Of a DNA stretch of 21,758 nt, positions 1 through 7,669 are shown piece after piece. The notes beneath the pieces are model-generated. The model ran no database searches and had not been told where the DNA came from. It saw only the letters and a list, made by a program, of their open reading frames with translations. Position 1 is the first letter of the stretch, and each line of letters starts with the position of its first letter. The stretch spans positions 1-21,758 of the IMG/VR virus record IMGVR_UViG_3300028802_000062. The stretch is one strand, 5' to 3'. A program made the position numbers and the translations under genes. The DNA comes from a virus.

Positions 1-83
1 GGCTCGCGTGTGCGCCCGCAGGTTCGAAGGGGGGGGGGTGGGGGAGGGGGTCCTTCGCTCCCGAGCCCCTCGGATGGCACCTG
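1..83. other. Leader region before the small terminase, with a G-tract
   Basis: No gene is supported here. The region holds a run of ten G, T, five G, A, five G at 29-50, long enough to form a G-quadruplex on the plus strand. It ends 33 bases before the small-terminase start, too far to be its ribosome binding site. Cos sites often lie next to terS in HK97-type phages, but no cos sequence can be recognised. A homopolymer assembly error is also possible. Confidence 0.4.
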
Positions 84-620
84 ATGGCACGTCCCGGCCC
101 ACCTCCACAGCCTCCGGAGCTGCGCCTGCTGCGCGGCAACCCGGGGAAGCGCGCGCTGCCGAAGAAGAAGGCACCGAAGCCGACCGCCGGCGTCGCGTGT
201 CCCTCCGAGCTGAGCATCGAGGCGAAGAAGGAATGGGCCCGCCTGGCGCCGGAGCTCGAGCGGCTCGGCATCCTGACCGTGGTCGACCGGGCCGCCCTGG
301 TCGCCTACTGCGAGGCCTGGGCCGATCTGCTCTGGGCGCTCGACGAGATCAAGCGCTTCGGGCGATCAGCGACGACCGACAAGGGCTACGAGCACACCCG
401 CGCCGCTGTCCAGATCAAGACGCAGGCGGTGAAGCATCTGAAGGAACTGAGCGCCGAGTTCGGCTTCACCCCGGCGGCGCGCGACCGAGTCCGCTTCCCT
501 GGAAACGGCAAGGATGAGGACCCAGACGAGAAGTTCTTCCGCGCGCCCGGGCCGCGGCCGATCCCGCCGCCTCCTGCGCCGGCTCCGTCACGGACTCGTC
601 GCCGCGCCGCGCCCGCCTGA
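84..620 (+). CDS. terS: Phage terminase small subunit, P27 family
   Basis: This is the DNA-recognition subunit of the packaging motor. It binds the phage genome and hands it to the large terminase for cutting and loading into the prohead. The N-terminus carries LRLLRGNPGKR (residues 13-23), a hallmark of P27-type small terminases, followed by a basic stretch and a helical body (about 40-150). At 178 residues it is usual for the family. The C-terminus is a Pro/Arg-rich tail lying within the 107-base overlap with the large terminase. ATG 84 is the only good start before the conserved motif, although its SD is weak. The family call is firm; the exact start is less so. Confidence 0.9.
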   Translation: MARPGPPPQPPELRLLRGNPGKRALPKKKAPKPTAGVACPSELSIEAKKEWARLAPELERLGILTVVDRAALVAYCEAWADLLWALDEIKRFGRSATTDKGYEHTRAAVQIKTQAVKHLKELSAEFGFTPAARDRVRFPGNGKDEDPDEKFFRAPGPRPIPPPPAPAPSRTRRRAAPA

Positions 621-2286
621 CGACAAGCTCCACCTCTACTACTTCGACGACGTCGCCGCCGATCGCGCGGTCGAGTTCATCGAGCGGTACGTCCGCCACA
701 CGAAGGGCGAGTGGGCGGGGCAGCCGTTCATCCTGGAGCCGTGGCAGAAGAAGATCGTCCGTTCGATCTTCGGATGGAAGCGGCGCGCCGACGGACTCCG
801 GCGCTACCGGACGGTCTACATCGAGATCCCGCGGAAGAACGGGAAGAGCATGCTCGCCGCGGCGATCGCGCTGTGCGCCCTGTTCATCGACGGGGAGCCG
901 GGCGCTGAGGTCTACAGCCTGGCGAACGACCGCACCCAGGCGCGGATCGTCTTCGACCAGGCGAAGGAAATCGTGCGCCAGAGCCCGGCGCTGCTGAAGC
1001 GCGCCGAGGTCTATGTGCGAAGCCTGGTCATCCCATCGACGCTCTCGAAATACGAGGTGCTCAGCGCCGACGTCGAGCAGAAGCACGGGCTGAACCCGCA
1101 CGTCATAGTGTTCGACGAGCTGCACGTCCAGGACGACCGCGACATGTGGGACACGATGCGCACCGGGATGGGCGCGCGCCGGCAGCCGCTCACGATCGCG
1201 ATGACGACGGCCGGGTTCGACCTCAAGACGCTCTGCGGCGAGCTGCACAACAAGGCCCTGGCGATCCTCGACGGCCGGGTCGAGGACGACGCCTTCCTGC
1301 CGATCGTCTACGGCATCCGGCCGGCGCGCCCTGGCGAGAAGCAGGCGAGCTGGGAGGACCCGAAGGTCTGGGCCATGGTCAACCCGAACCTGGGCGTGTC
1401 GGTGAAGCTCGAGTACCTAAAGGAAAAGTACCGGGAGGCGAAGCAGTCGCCGGCGTTCCAGAACAGCTTCCGGCGTCTGCACTGCAACGAGTGGGTGCGC
1501 CAGGTCGTCCGTTGGATCGACATGACCAAGTGGGCCGCCTGCACCGGGCCGGTCGACTACAAGGCGATGCGCGCCGCGCTCGCCGGGAGACCCTGCTTCG
1601 GAGCCCTGGACCTCTCGACGGTGACCGACCTCTCCGCGTTCGTCGCGCTCTTCGACTCTTCGATCGAGCCCGGGGCGCCTGGGTATCCGAGCGAGAGGGA
1701 GGCCGTCGATATCGCGAAGCAGCTGACGTCGTGGGAGTACGGCGACCCGATGCCGTCCTACGACGTGCTGCCCTTCTTCTGGTGCCCCGAGGAGGGCATC
1801 AAGGTTCGGTCGAAAAAGGACCAGGTGTCCTACGACGTCTGGCGGGACGCCGGCGCGCTCATCGCCACCGAGGGGGACGCCGTCGACCACGGCGCGATCC
1901 GCAAGTTCATCTGCGACTTCGGCAAGGAGTTCCCGATCCAGGAGATCGGCGTCGATGCCTGGAACGCGCACAAGCTGGTCACGGAGCTGGAGCAGGAGGA
2001 CGGCTTCACCATTGCACGGGTGAGCCAGGGCTTCGGCACGATGACCACGCCGACAAAGGAGCTTGACGCGCTCTACCGCCGGCGTCAGATCCGGCACGGC
2101 GGGCATCCGGTCCTCGCCTGGTGCGCCGACAATGCGAGCCTCGATAAGGACTCCTATGACAATTGGAAACCTTCCAAAAAGAGATCGCGGGAAAGGATCG
2201 ATGGTATCGTGGCTTTGGTGATGGCACTCTCACGGGCCCTCGTCTCCGAGGGTGTGGTCGAGGATGCGCGAATCGAACCCCTCTGA
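514..2286 (+). CDS. terL: Phage terminase large subunit (Terminase_1 type)
   Basis: This is the ATPase and nuclease of the packaging motor. Walker A is IPRKNGKS (residues 105-112), and Walker B is VIVFDE ending in the catalytic Glu at 202. The C-terminal RNase H-like nuclease shows the expected acidic residues in ALDLS (D366), VDAW (D481) and RIDG (D563). Its length of 590 residues is normal for HK97-type large terminases. ATG 514 is the only ATG, GTG or TTG in frame before the conserved region, so the long overlap with terS appears real. The first 35 or so residues are very Arg-rich and probably reflect overprinting on terS. The gene ends inside the start of the next small gene. Confidence 0.95.
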   Translation: MRTQTRSSSARPGRGRSRRLLRRLRHGLVAAPRPPDDKLHLYYFDDVAADRAVEFIERYVRHTKGEWAGQPFILEPWQKKIVRSIFGWKRRADGLRRYRTVYIEIPRKNGKSMLAAAIALCALFIDGEPGAEVYSLANDRTQARIVFDQAKEIVRQSPALLKRAEVYVRSLVIPSTLSKYEVLSADVEQKHGLNPHVIVFDELHVQDDRDMWDTMRTGMGARRQPLTIAMTTAGFDLKTLCGELHNKALAILDGRVEDDAFLPIVYGIRPARPGEKQASWEDPKVWAMVNPNLGVSVKLEYLKEKYREAKQSPAFQNSFRRLHCNEWVRQVVRWIDMTKWAACTGPVDYKAMRAALAGRPCFGALDLSTVTDLSAFVALFDSSIEPGAPGYPSEREAVDIAKQLTSWEYGDPMPSYDVLPFFWCPEEGIKVRSKKDQVSYDVWRDAGALIATEGDAVDHGAIRKFICDFGKEFPIQEIGVDAWNAHKLVTELEQEDGFTIARVSQGFGTMTTPTKELDALYRRRQIRHGGHPVLAWCADNASLDKDSYDNWKPSKKRSRERIDGIVALVMALSRALVSEGVVEDARIEPL

Positions 2287-2476
2287 AGTCGTAGACGTCA
2301 CCCACCCGCAGCAGGAAGGAACGCCGGCGTCGCCGCCGCGCGCGTTCGACTGGTCGGACGCCGTCGCGTTCGCCGGCGTGGCGTCGACTGCTGTGGGCGC
2401 GGGGCTCTTCCACCCGGGCGCCGGCCTCGTCGTCTTCGGGCTGGCGCTGATCTTCGTCGCCACCCGGGGCGCATAG
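2264..2476 (+). CDS. Small membrane protein between terminase and portal
   Basis: The family is not recognised. The product is about 70 residues: a polar N-terminal third, then two hydrophobic stretches (AVAFAGVASTAVGAGLF and GLVVFGLALIFVA) separated by a short HPGAG turn, which fits a membrane hairpin. ATG 2264 is preferred because GAGGG lies about 11 bases upstream (2248-2252). A GTG at 2252 in the same frame is possible and would add four residues. The gene overlaps the end of terL by 23 bases and stops nine bases before the portal start, so it sits within the operon. Short membrane proteins at this place occur in many phages. No function is assigned. Confidence 0.65.
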   Translation: MRESNPSEVVDVTHPQQEGTPASPPRAFDWSDAVAFAGVASTAVGAGLFHPGAGLVVFGLALIFVATRGA

Positions 2477-2485
2477 GAGGCCTGG

Positions 2486-4600
2486 ATGGGTCGCCTCGCG
2501 CGCGCCTTCGACTTCAGCACCCAGCGTCGCTCCATCGAGAACCCGACGTCCCCGTTCTACCAGGCCGTGATGGATCTCTTCAACGGCGGCGGAACCTCGG
2601 CGTCCGGGCAGGCGATCAACCAGACCTCGGCTACCAGGCTGGGCGCTGCCTACCGCTGCGTCCAGGTGCTGAGCCGCGGCGTAGCTTCCCTGCCGCTGGT
2701 CGTCATGCAGCGCGAGAAGCCGCGCGGCCGGAAGCGCGTCGACGACCACCCGCTGTCGGACCTTCTGCACCTGCAGCCGAACCCCCGCCAGACCTCCTAC
2801 GGGATGCGGCAGATGATGCAGGCCAACATCATGTTCCACGGCAACGGCTATGGGGTCATCCGCCGGGACGGCGGCGGCCGCGTCCGCGAGCTGTGGCCGG
2901 TGCCGGCGAGCGCGGTGGAGGTAGTCCCCCAGAAGAGCGGCAAGACCATCTACAAGATCGAGAGCGCGGAGGGCAACCGGGAGCCCTGGGACTCGAGCGA
3001 GGTCCTGCACGTCCCGGGTCTGAGCTTCGATGGAATCAAGGGCTTGTCGGTGCTGGCGGCGGCGCGCGAGGCCGTGGGATCCGGACTCGCCCTGCAGGAA
3101 TACGGGAACACGCTCTTCAAGCGGGGCGGCCGGATCCCGGGCATCATCACGACGCCCTACAACGACGTCAGCAAAGAGAGGCGCTCCAACGTCCGAGCCG
3201 GGTGGGAGGAAGCCGTCGGCGGGCAGTCGAACTGGCACACGCCGGCCGTCTTCCCAAAGGGGTGGGATTACAAGGACATCGGGATCAAGCCAGACGAGGC
3301 GCAGTGGATCGAGTCGAAGAAGTTCAACGTCGTCGACGTCTGCCGCTTCTTCGGTGTCAACCCTCAGAAGGTGTACGACTTCGACAATGCGACCTTCACG
3401 AACATCGAGCACACCAACCTCGCGCACATCCTCGACGACCTGCAGCCCTGGATCGAGCTGTGGGAGCAGGAGCTGTCGCGCAAGCTCCTGACGGCCGAGG
3501 AGCGCGCCGCGGGATTCTACATCCACTTCATCCTGCAGGGCATCCTGCGCGGCGACACGGCGTCCAGGGCGGCCTACTATGCGTCGGGCCGGCAGTGGGG
3601 GACGCTCAGCGCGAACGACGTCCGCGAGCTCGAGGACATGTCCGGGATCGGCGAGCAGGGCGACATGTACCTCGTGCCGTTCAACATGCAGCCCGCCGAC
3701 CAGGTGGGCGATGACGGCAGCTCGGCGCCGACGCCTGGCGCCGGTGGCAATCCGGGCCAGTCACCATTCGGTGGCGCGCCGCGCGCCGCCCTTCCGCCCG
3801 CGCCGCCGGCGGCGCGCGCCGCAGCTGCGACCGCCGAGCAGCGCACCGCGAAGCTGCGGCTGCGCCGGAAGATCCGCAAGGCGCAGCTCCCGGTCATCGA
3901 GGATCGCGCCGCCATGATCGTCAAGCGTGAGATCGGCGCCATCGAGAAGGACCTGAAGCAACACCTGGGCGGCGACTCCCGGGCGCGCCGGTCTTTCCCG
4001 GCGATGCGGCGCGCGATCGACACCTTCTATGCGACGCACGACACCTGGGCGGCCGGGAAGATGCAGCCGGTCATGGTGGCCTACGCCGGGCTCATCGATG
4101 GCGCGATCGCGCAGGAGCTGGGGAGCGACGAGTCCGAAGGGATGCCGCCCGAGCTCGAGAAGTTCGCCGTCGACTACACCCGGCGGTTCGGGATCCGCGA
4201 GGCCTCCGAGGGGCGGCTGCAGCTGCTGGCCCTGCTCGATGCCTTCGAGGCCGAGGGGGAAGAAGCCGCGGCCGAGGCGATACAGATCCGGCTCGACGAG
4301 TGGGGACAGAAGCGCGCCGGGAAGATCGCACTGAACGAGTCGGTCCAGTTCATGGGCGGGGCGGCGAAGACGCTCTACCTGGTGGCGGGGCTGACCGTCT
4401 ATCGCTGGGTGGCCAACCCGGGCGCCTGCGACTTCTGCCAGACGCTCGACGGCAAGGTCGCCGGCGTCGACAAGAACTTCGTCAATGCCGGCCAGGACGT
4501 CCAGGGCGGTCCGGACAGTGACGGGCCGATGAAGCCGTCAGACAACATCGGGCACCCGCCCCTGCACGGCGCGTGCGAGTGCGACATCGTCGCGGATTGA
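2486..4600 (+). CDS. Portal protein fused to a C-terminal MuF-like minor head domain
   Basis: The portal is the dodecameric ring at the capsid vertex through which DNA enters and leaves. Residues 1 to about 410 match HK97-family portals, with the SAxYRCVQVLSRGVASLPL-like helix near residues 50-75 and the FFGVNPQKVYD segment near 290. A Pro/Ala/Gly-rich linker (about 410-455) leads to a helical region and a Cys/His cluster at the end: C648 and C651 (ACDFC), H690, H694, C697 and C699 (HGACEC). That ending is typical of Mu gpF/SPP1 gp7-like minor head proteins, which are usually encoded by a separate gene after the portal. At 704 residues it is far longer than a portal alone (about 400-450). The SD GGAGG lies just upstream. 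The portal call is strong and the MuF domain call is good. Confidence 0.9.
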   Translation: MGRLARAFDFSTQRRSIENPTSPFYQAVMDLFNGGGTSASGQAINQTSATRLGAAYRCVQVLSRGVASLPLVVMQREKPRGRKRVDDHPLSDLLHLQPNPRQTSYGMRQMMQANIMFHGNGYGVIRRDGGGRVRELWPVPASAVEVVPQKSGKTIYKIESAEGNREPWDSSEVLHVPGLSFDGIKGLSVLAAAREAVGSGLALQEYGNTLFKRGGRIPGIITTPYNDVSKERRSNVRAGWEEAVGGQSNWHTPAVFPKGWDYKDIGIKPDEAQWIESKKFNVVDVCRFFGVNPQKVYDFDNATFTNIEHTNLAHILDDLQPWIELWEQELSRKLLTAEERAAGFYIHFILQGILRGDTASRAAYYASGRQWGTLSANDVRELEDMSGIGEQGDMYLVPFNMQPADQVGDDGSSAPTPGAGGNPGQSPFGGAPRAALPPAPPAARAAAATAEQRTAKLRLRRKIRKAQLPVIEDRAAMIVKREIGAIEKDLKQHLGGDSRARRSFPAMRRAIDTFYATHDTWAAGKMQPVMVAYAGLIDGAIAQELGSDESEGMPPELEKFAVDYTRRFGIREASEGRLQLLALLDAFEAEGEEAAAEAIQIRLDEWGQKRAGKIALNESVQFMGGAAKTLYLVAGLTVYRWVANPGACDFCQTLDGKVAGVDKNFVNAGQDVQGGPDSDGPMKPSDNIGHPPLHGACECDIVAD

Positions 4601-4606
4601 CCTTAG

Positions 4607-4616
4607 AAGGAGGTGA
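4607..4616 (+). promoter_or_regulatory. Perfect Shine-Dalgarno sequence
   Basis: AAGGAGGTGA matches ten bases of the anti-SD end of bacterial 16S rRNA and lies three bases before ATG 4620 (core GGAGG spaced six bases). It sets this start and suggests very high expression of the small protein that follows, as expected for an abundant virion component. Confidence 0.85.
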
Positions 4617-4619
4617 CAG

Positions 4620-5048
4620 ATGAGACCAGCCCTGATCAAGAGCAGTAAGCTGTTGAGCGCAGTCACGCCAACCGCGGGCGCGGCCGGGACGAGCGTCATC
4701 AACGGGACCATCATCGACTGTGCCGGGTTCAACGGCTGTCTGATCGCGGTCCACATGGGTGCGATCGTCGGCGGCGCCGTCACATCGATCAAGGCGCAGT
4801 CCGGCAACGACTCGGGCCTCTCCGACGCGGCGGACGTCGCGGGAACCTCGCAGGCGATTGCAGACACCGACGACGACAAGGTGTTCTACATCGACGTCGC
4901 GCGCGGCACGAAGCGATACGCGCGGCTGGTCGTAAGCCGAGCGACGCAGAACGCGACGCTCTCCGCTGTGTACGTGCTCTACAACGCGAGGGCCATCCCG
5001 GCGACGCAGGACGCCGCAGTCGCCGGTGTATCCGTGGTCGGGCCGTAG
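4620..5048 (+). CDS. Small beta-rich virion protein, possible head decoration protein
   Basis: This 142-residue protein has no named family that I can assign with certainty. Its sequence is a run of short beta strands, Gly/Ala/Thr-rich, with a segment around residues 95-125 (YARLVVSRATQNATLSAVYVL) that looks like the closing strands of a beta sandwich. There is no signal peptide. It sits between the portal-MuF gene and the prohead protease, where head decoration or accessory head proteins are often found. It has the strongest SD in the window, so it is probably made in many copies. The role as a decoration or capsid-associated protein is inferred from position, size and SD strength. Confidence 0.75.
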   Translation: MRPALIKSSKLLSAVTPTAGAAGTSVINGTIIDCAGFNGCLIAVHMGAIVGGAVTSIKAQSGNDSGLSDAADVAGTSQAIADTDDDKVFYIDVARGTKRYARLVVSRATQNATLSAVYVLYNARAIPATQDAAVAGVSVVGP

Positions 5049-5092
5049 CCATCCCGGTCGAAGGCGGGCCAAGGGAAGGATAGGAGACGACG

Positions 5093-5713
5093 ATGAAGAA
5101 CCTCGAGAAGCGCCACTTCAGGATGCAGCTCCGCGTCGCCGGCGACGAGAAGGCCCCGACGCTCGAGGGGCACATCGCCGTGTTCAACCAGCTGAGCGAC
5201 GACCTCGGTGGGTTCCGCGAGAAGATCGCGCCCGGCGCCTTCGCCGAGACGATCAAGACCCACGACATCCGGGCGCTCTGGAACCACGAGAACGATCTGG
5301 TGCTCGGACGCCTGGCCGCCGGCACGCTCGAGCTGTCCGAGGACGACACCGGCCTGGCGTTCAAGAACACGCCGCCGGACACCACCTGGTTCCGCGACCG
5401 CCTGGTCAGCCTGAAGCGGGGCGACGTGACCGGCTGCTCGTTCGGGTTCTACACCGAGGCCGACGAGTGGGCGACCGAGGCGGACGGCTCCAAGATCCGG
5501 ACGCTGACGAAGTGCACGCTGGTCGAGGTCAGCCCGGGCGTGACTTTCCCGGCTTACCCGCAGACGGATATTGCGATGCGCTCGATGAAGGCGTGGGAGT
5601 CGACGCGCGCGGCCGGCCCGGCAGGTTTTCCAAACTCTCGACAGGCCAAGCCGCCCGTGGTACAACTCGAATCGTTGAAGCGGACGCTGCGCCTGAAGGC
5701 ACTGACGTCCTGA
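5093..5713 (+). CDS. HK97-family prohead protease (peptidase S78)
   Basis: This serine protease is packed inside the prohead, cuts the N-terminal delta domain from the capsid protein and then destroys itself so the shell can mature. The catalytic pair is visible: His65 in WNHEND and Ser116 in GCSFGF, the usual spacing for the family. The conserved IAPGAF (residues 45-50) and VSPGVTFPAYP segments are also present. Its 206 residues is the normal length. The gene lies directly before the capsid gene, as in HK97. GGAG lies about eight bases upstream of ATG 5093. The last 40 or so residues are less conserved and may be the removable tail. Confidence 0.95.
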   Translation: MKNLEKRHFRMQLRVAGDEKAPTLEGHIAVFNQLSDDLGGFREKIAPGAFAETIKTHDIRALWNHENDLVLGRLAAGTLELSEDDTGLAFKNTPPDTTWFRDRLVSLKRGDVTGCSFGFYTEADEWATEADGSKIRTLTKCTLVEVSPGVTFPAYPQTDIAMRSMKAWESTRAAGPAGFPNSRQAKPPVVQLESLKRTLRLKALTS

Positions 5714-5816
5714 GCTGAGCAGTTAAACACCCCGCGCGCGCAGAGTCGCGAGGGTGCTCACGGTGGCGGAGATTCACCGGGGGCCCGAGCGGCGCGCAAG
5801 GGAGTGACCAGCCACC

Positions 5817-5839
5817 CATCGCGGCGGAGTCTCGCGATG
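5817..5839. other. Hairpin in the capsid gene leader
   Basis: CATCGCG at 5817-5823 pairs perfectly with CGCGATG at 5833-5839 around a nine-base loop. It lies in the 163-base gap between protease and capsid genes, which holds no supported gene. No T-run follows, so it is not a standard terminator. It may protect the capsid mRNA 5' end or mark a processing site. Confidence 0.45.
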
Positions 5840-5862
5840 AGCTGTCACCTGACGGTTCATCA

Positions 5863-5874
5863 CGGAGATCTCCG
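5863..5874. promoter_or_regulatory. Palindrome covering the capsid gene SD
   Basis: CGGAGATCTCCG is a perfect 12-base palindrome. It contains the capsid gene's SD (GGAG, 5864-5867), which is nine bases before ATG 5877. In RNA, pairing within it or between two transcripts would hide the SD. Control of capsid translation is possible but not shown; with no loop, the fold inside one RNA would be weak. Confidence 0.35.
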
Positions 5875-5876
5875 CC

Positions 5877-7247
5877 ATGCTGCAGAAAGTCCTCACCCTC
5901 AAGCGACAGAACCTCGCCCTCTGGACCCAGATGGGCGCGATCCTCTCCGGCCTCACCGACGACAAGGGCGCGGTCCGCGACATGACCGCCGACGAGAAGA
6001 CGTCCTGGGAGAAGATGGACGCCGAGTTCGATGCTCGGCGCAAGGAGATCGCCGGGCTCGAGGCCGCCATCGAGCGCCAGCACCGGCACGACGAGCGCCA
6101 GGCTGGGCTCGACAGGCTGGACACCCGCGAGGCGGGCCGCGGCGGCGCGCCGGCCGGGGCCGGGGCCGGAACCACGCCCGAGAAGGACTCCGCGCGCCGT
6201 GCCTTCCGGTCGTTCATCACGCAGGCTCCCGGGGACTGGGACTCGGAGACCCGCGACCTCCTGGCCCAGCAGCGCGCCCTGGTCCCGGCGCAGGCCCGAC
6301 AGATGGGCCAGTGCTACGTCCTGCCCGGACGCCGCGACCTGGTCTTCGGGGAGGGGGCCGAGAAGCGCGCCCTCACCGCGGCGGCCAACGCGACCGTCGC
6401 GGAGGACTTCATGCGCGAGCTCGACGTCGCGCTGAAGGACTTCTCCGGCATCGCCCAGGCCGCCCGGTTCGTGAACACCGACACCGGGGCGGACATGCCC
6501 TTCCCGACCCTGAACGACACCGCGAACAAGGCGCACCTCCTGGCCGAGCTCTCCGCGGCCGCGACCAACGTCGACCCCACCACGGCCGCCGTGGTGATGC
6601 AGGCCTTCCTCTACACCTCCGACATCGTCCTGACGCCGAACCAGCTGATGCAGGACAGCGCCTTCAACCCGGAGAGCTGGCTGGCTCGCGTCCTCGGCGA
6701 GCGCATGGGACGGGGCATGAACTTCGACGGCACCCTGGCCGACGGCTCCTCGAAGCCGCGCGGTCTGATCACCGCCATCATGGCGGACACCACCGAACTG
6801 AAGGCGGCGTCCGCGACGGCGATCGCCTTCGGCGACATCGTCAACCTGTACCACGCCGTCGACCCGGCCTACCGCCAGGGACCCAAGGTGGCGTTCATGA
6901 TGCACGACGACGTCCTCAAGGTCGTCGAGAAGATCGTCGACTCGAACGGTCGTCCGATCTTCCGCCCGGCCAACGATGCGGTCGGGTCGGTGGCCACGAT
7001 CTACAACCGTCCGGTCTTCATCAACCAGGACATGGACAACACGGTCGCCGAGGACAAGGAGAGCATCGTCTTCGGTGACTTCAATCACTTCGTGGTCCGG
7101 CGCGCCCTGAACCCGATCCTCGTGCGGCTCAACGAGCGCTACGCGGAGTACTTCCAGACCGGGTTCGTGATGTTCGAGCGCTGGGACAGCGACCTGATCG
7201 GCGGCGCCGGCCGGGCGCTCCGTCTCCTCTCGCACAACCTCGCGTAA
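5877..7247 (+). CDS. Major capsid protein, HK97 fold, with N-terminal delta domain
   Basis: This protein builds the icosahedral shell. Residues 1 to about 85 are charged and helical, a scaffolding delta domain of coiled-coil type. A Gly/Ala/Pro linker follows (about 90-105), then the capsid domain from about residue 130 to the end. The pattern NQLMQDSAFNPESWL, the GRGMNFDGT segment with SSKPRGLI after it, the NRPVFINQDM strand and the C-terminal VMFERWDSDLI are typical of HK97-type capsid proteins. Cleavage by the upstream protease is expected in the linker or just after it, leaving a mature shell protein of roughly 300-340 residues. The 456-residue length fits a capsid gene without a separate scaffold. 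Only one cysteine was seen. Confidence 0.95.
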   Translation: MLQKVLTLKRQNLALWTQMGAILSGLTDDKGAVRDMTADEKTSWEKMDAEFDARRKEIAGLEAAIERQHRHDERQAGLDRLDTREAGRGGAPAGAGAGTTPEKDSARRAFRSFITQAPGDWDSETRDLLAQQRALVPAQARQMGQCYVLPGRRDLVFGEGAEKRALTAAANATVAEDFMRELDVALKDFSGIAQAARFVNTDTGADMPFPTLNDTANKAHLLAELSAAATNVDPTTAAVVMQAFLYTSDIVLTPNQLMQDSAFNPESWLARVLGERMGRGMNFDGTLADGSSKPRGLITAIMADTTELKAASATAIAFGDIVNLYHAVDPAYRQGPKVAFMMHDDVLKVVEKIVDSNGRPIFRPANDAVGSVATIYNRPVFINQDMDNTVAEDKESIVFGDFNHFVVRRALNPILVRLNERYAEYFQTGFVMFERWDSDLIGGAGRALRLLSHNLA

Positions 7248-7253
7248 GACCCA

Positions 7254-7289
7254 GGCAGGGCGGGGCCTTCGGGCCCCGTCCTGCCCTTT
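7254..7289 (+). terminator. Hairpin terminator with UUCG loop after the capsid gene
   Basis: GGCAGGGCGGGGCC (7254-7267) pairs with GGCCCCGTCCTGCC (7272-7285) over 14 pairs, one of them G-U, around a TTCG loop closed by C-G, a very stable tetraloop. Only a short CTTT follows, so ending is probably partial. Placed after the capsid gene, it would lower transcription of downstream genes or protect the capsid mRNA 3' end. Confidence 0.8.
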
Positions 7290-7315
7290 CACGTCTCGGC
7301 ACAGAGGAGGAACGC

Positions 7316-7669
7316 ATGAACATCAAGCTTGGGCCAGCCGGAGGGATGGGCGGCGCCGGTTTCGAGTTCAAGCCAGGCATGACCATCAAGTGCTCCGATC
7401 GCCAGGGCAAGAGACTGGTCGAGCACGGCATCGGCACCGAGGCTCCCAAGGACGCGCAGATCGACGGCGAGCTCTTCGACAAGCCGCCCGAGGAGCTGCT
7501 CCCGCCGCCGAAGAAGGGCAAGGTCGAGAAGGCCATCAGGCCCGCGGCCGAAACGCCCGAAACGAATGGCGAGTCGGACACCTGCCAGGGATCGACCGCG
7601 AAGGGGAACCGCTGCCTGAATGCGCCGGTGGCGGGGAAGCCGTACTGCAAGAAGCACCTCGAGGAGTAA
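7316..7669 (+). CDS. Small neck-region protein with a C-terminal Cys/His knuckle
   Basis: The product is 117 residues. The N-terminal third is Gly-rich with a short beta-type segment, the middle is acidic and Pro/Lys-rich (EELLPPPKKGK), and the last 28 residues carry C90, C100, C111 and H114 in the pattern C-x9-C-x10-C-x2-H, with CQGSTAKG and YCKKH. That is the look of a small zinc-binding knuckle seen in short phage and bacterial proteins (DUF5763-like in my judgement, unconfirmed). A strong SD, GAGGAGG, lies before ATG 7316. It is the first gene after the capsid terminator. A role in head completion or in binding nucleic acid or protein is a guess; zinc binding is inferred from the residues only. 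Confidence 0.75.
   Translation: MNIKLGPAGGMGGAGFEFKPGMTIKCSDRQGKRLVEHGIGTEAPKDAQIDGELFDKPPEELLPPPKKGKVEKAIRPAAETPETNGESDTCQGSTAKGNRCLNAPVAGKPYCKKHLEE

Noticed and set aside
12-40. GGTTCGAA resembling a tRNA T-loop, and thus a possible att site
   Set aside because: The flanks do not pair as a T-stem and no acceptor stem or CCA end is seen.
2006-3526. Long minus-strand open frame of 506 codons across terL and portal
   Set aside because: It lies opposite two certain genes, is full of Arg, Asp, Val and Leu without domain patterns, and is what GC-rich third positions produce on the other strand.
5529-7292. Long minus-strand open frame (587 codons) opposite the capsid gene
   Set aside because: A compositional shadow of the protease and capsid genes, with no recognisable domain or SD.
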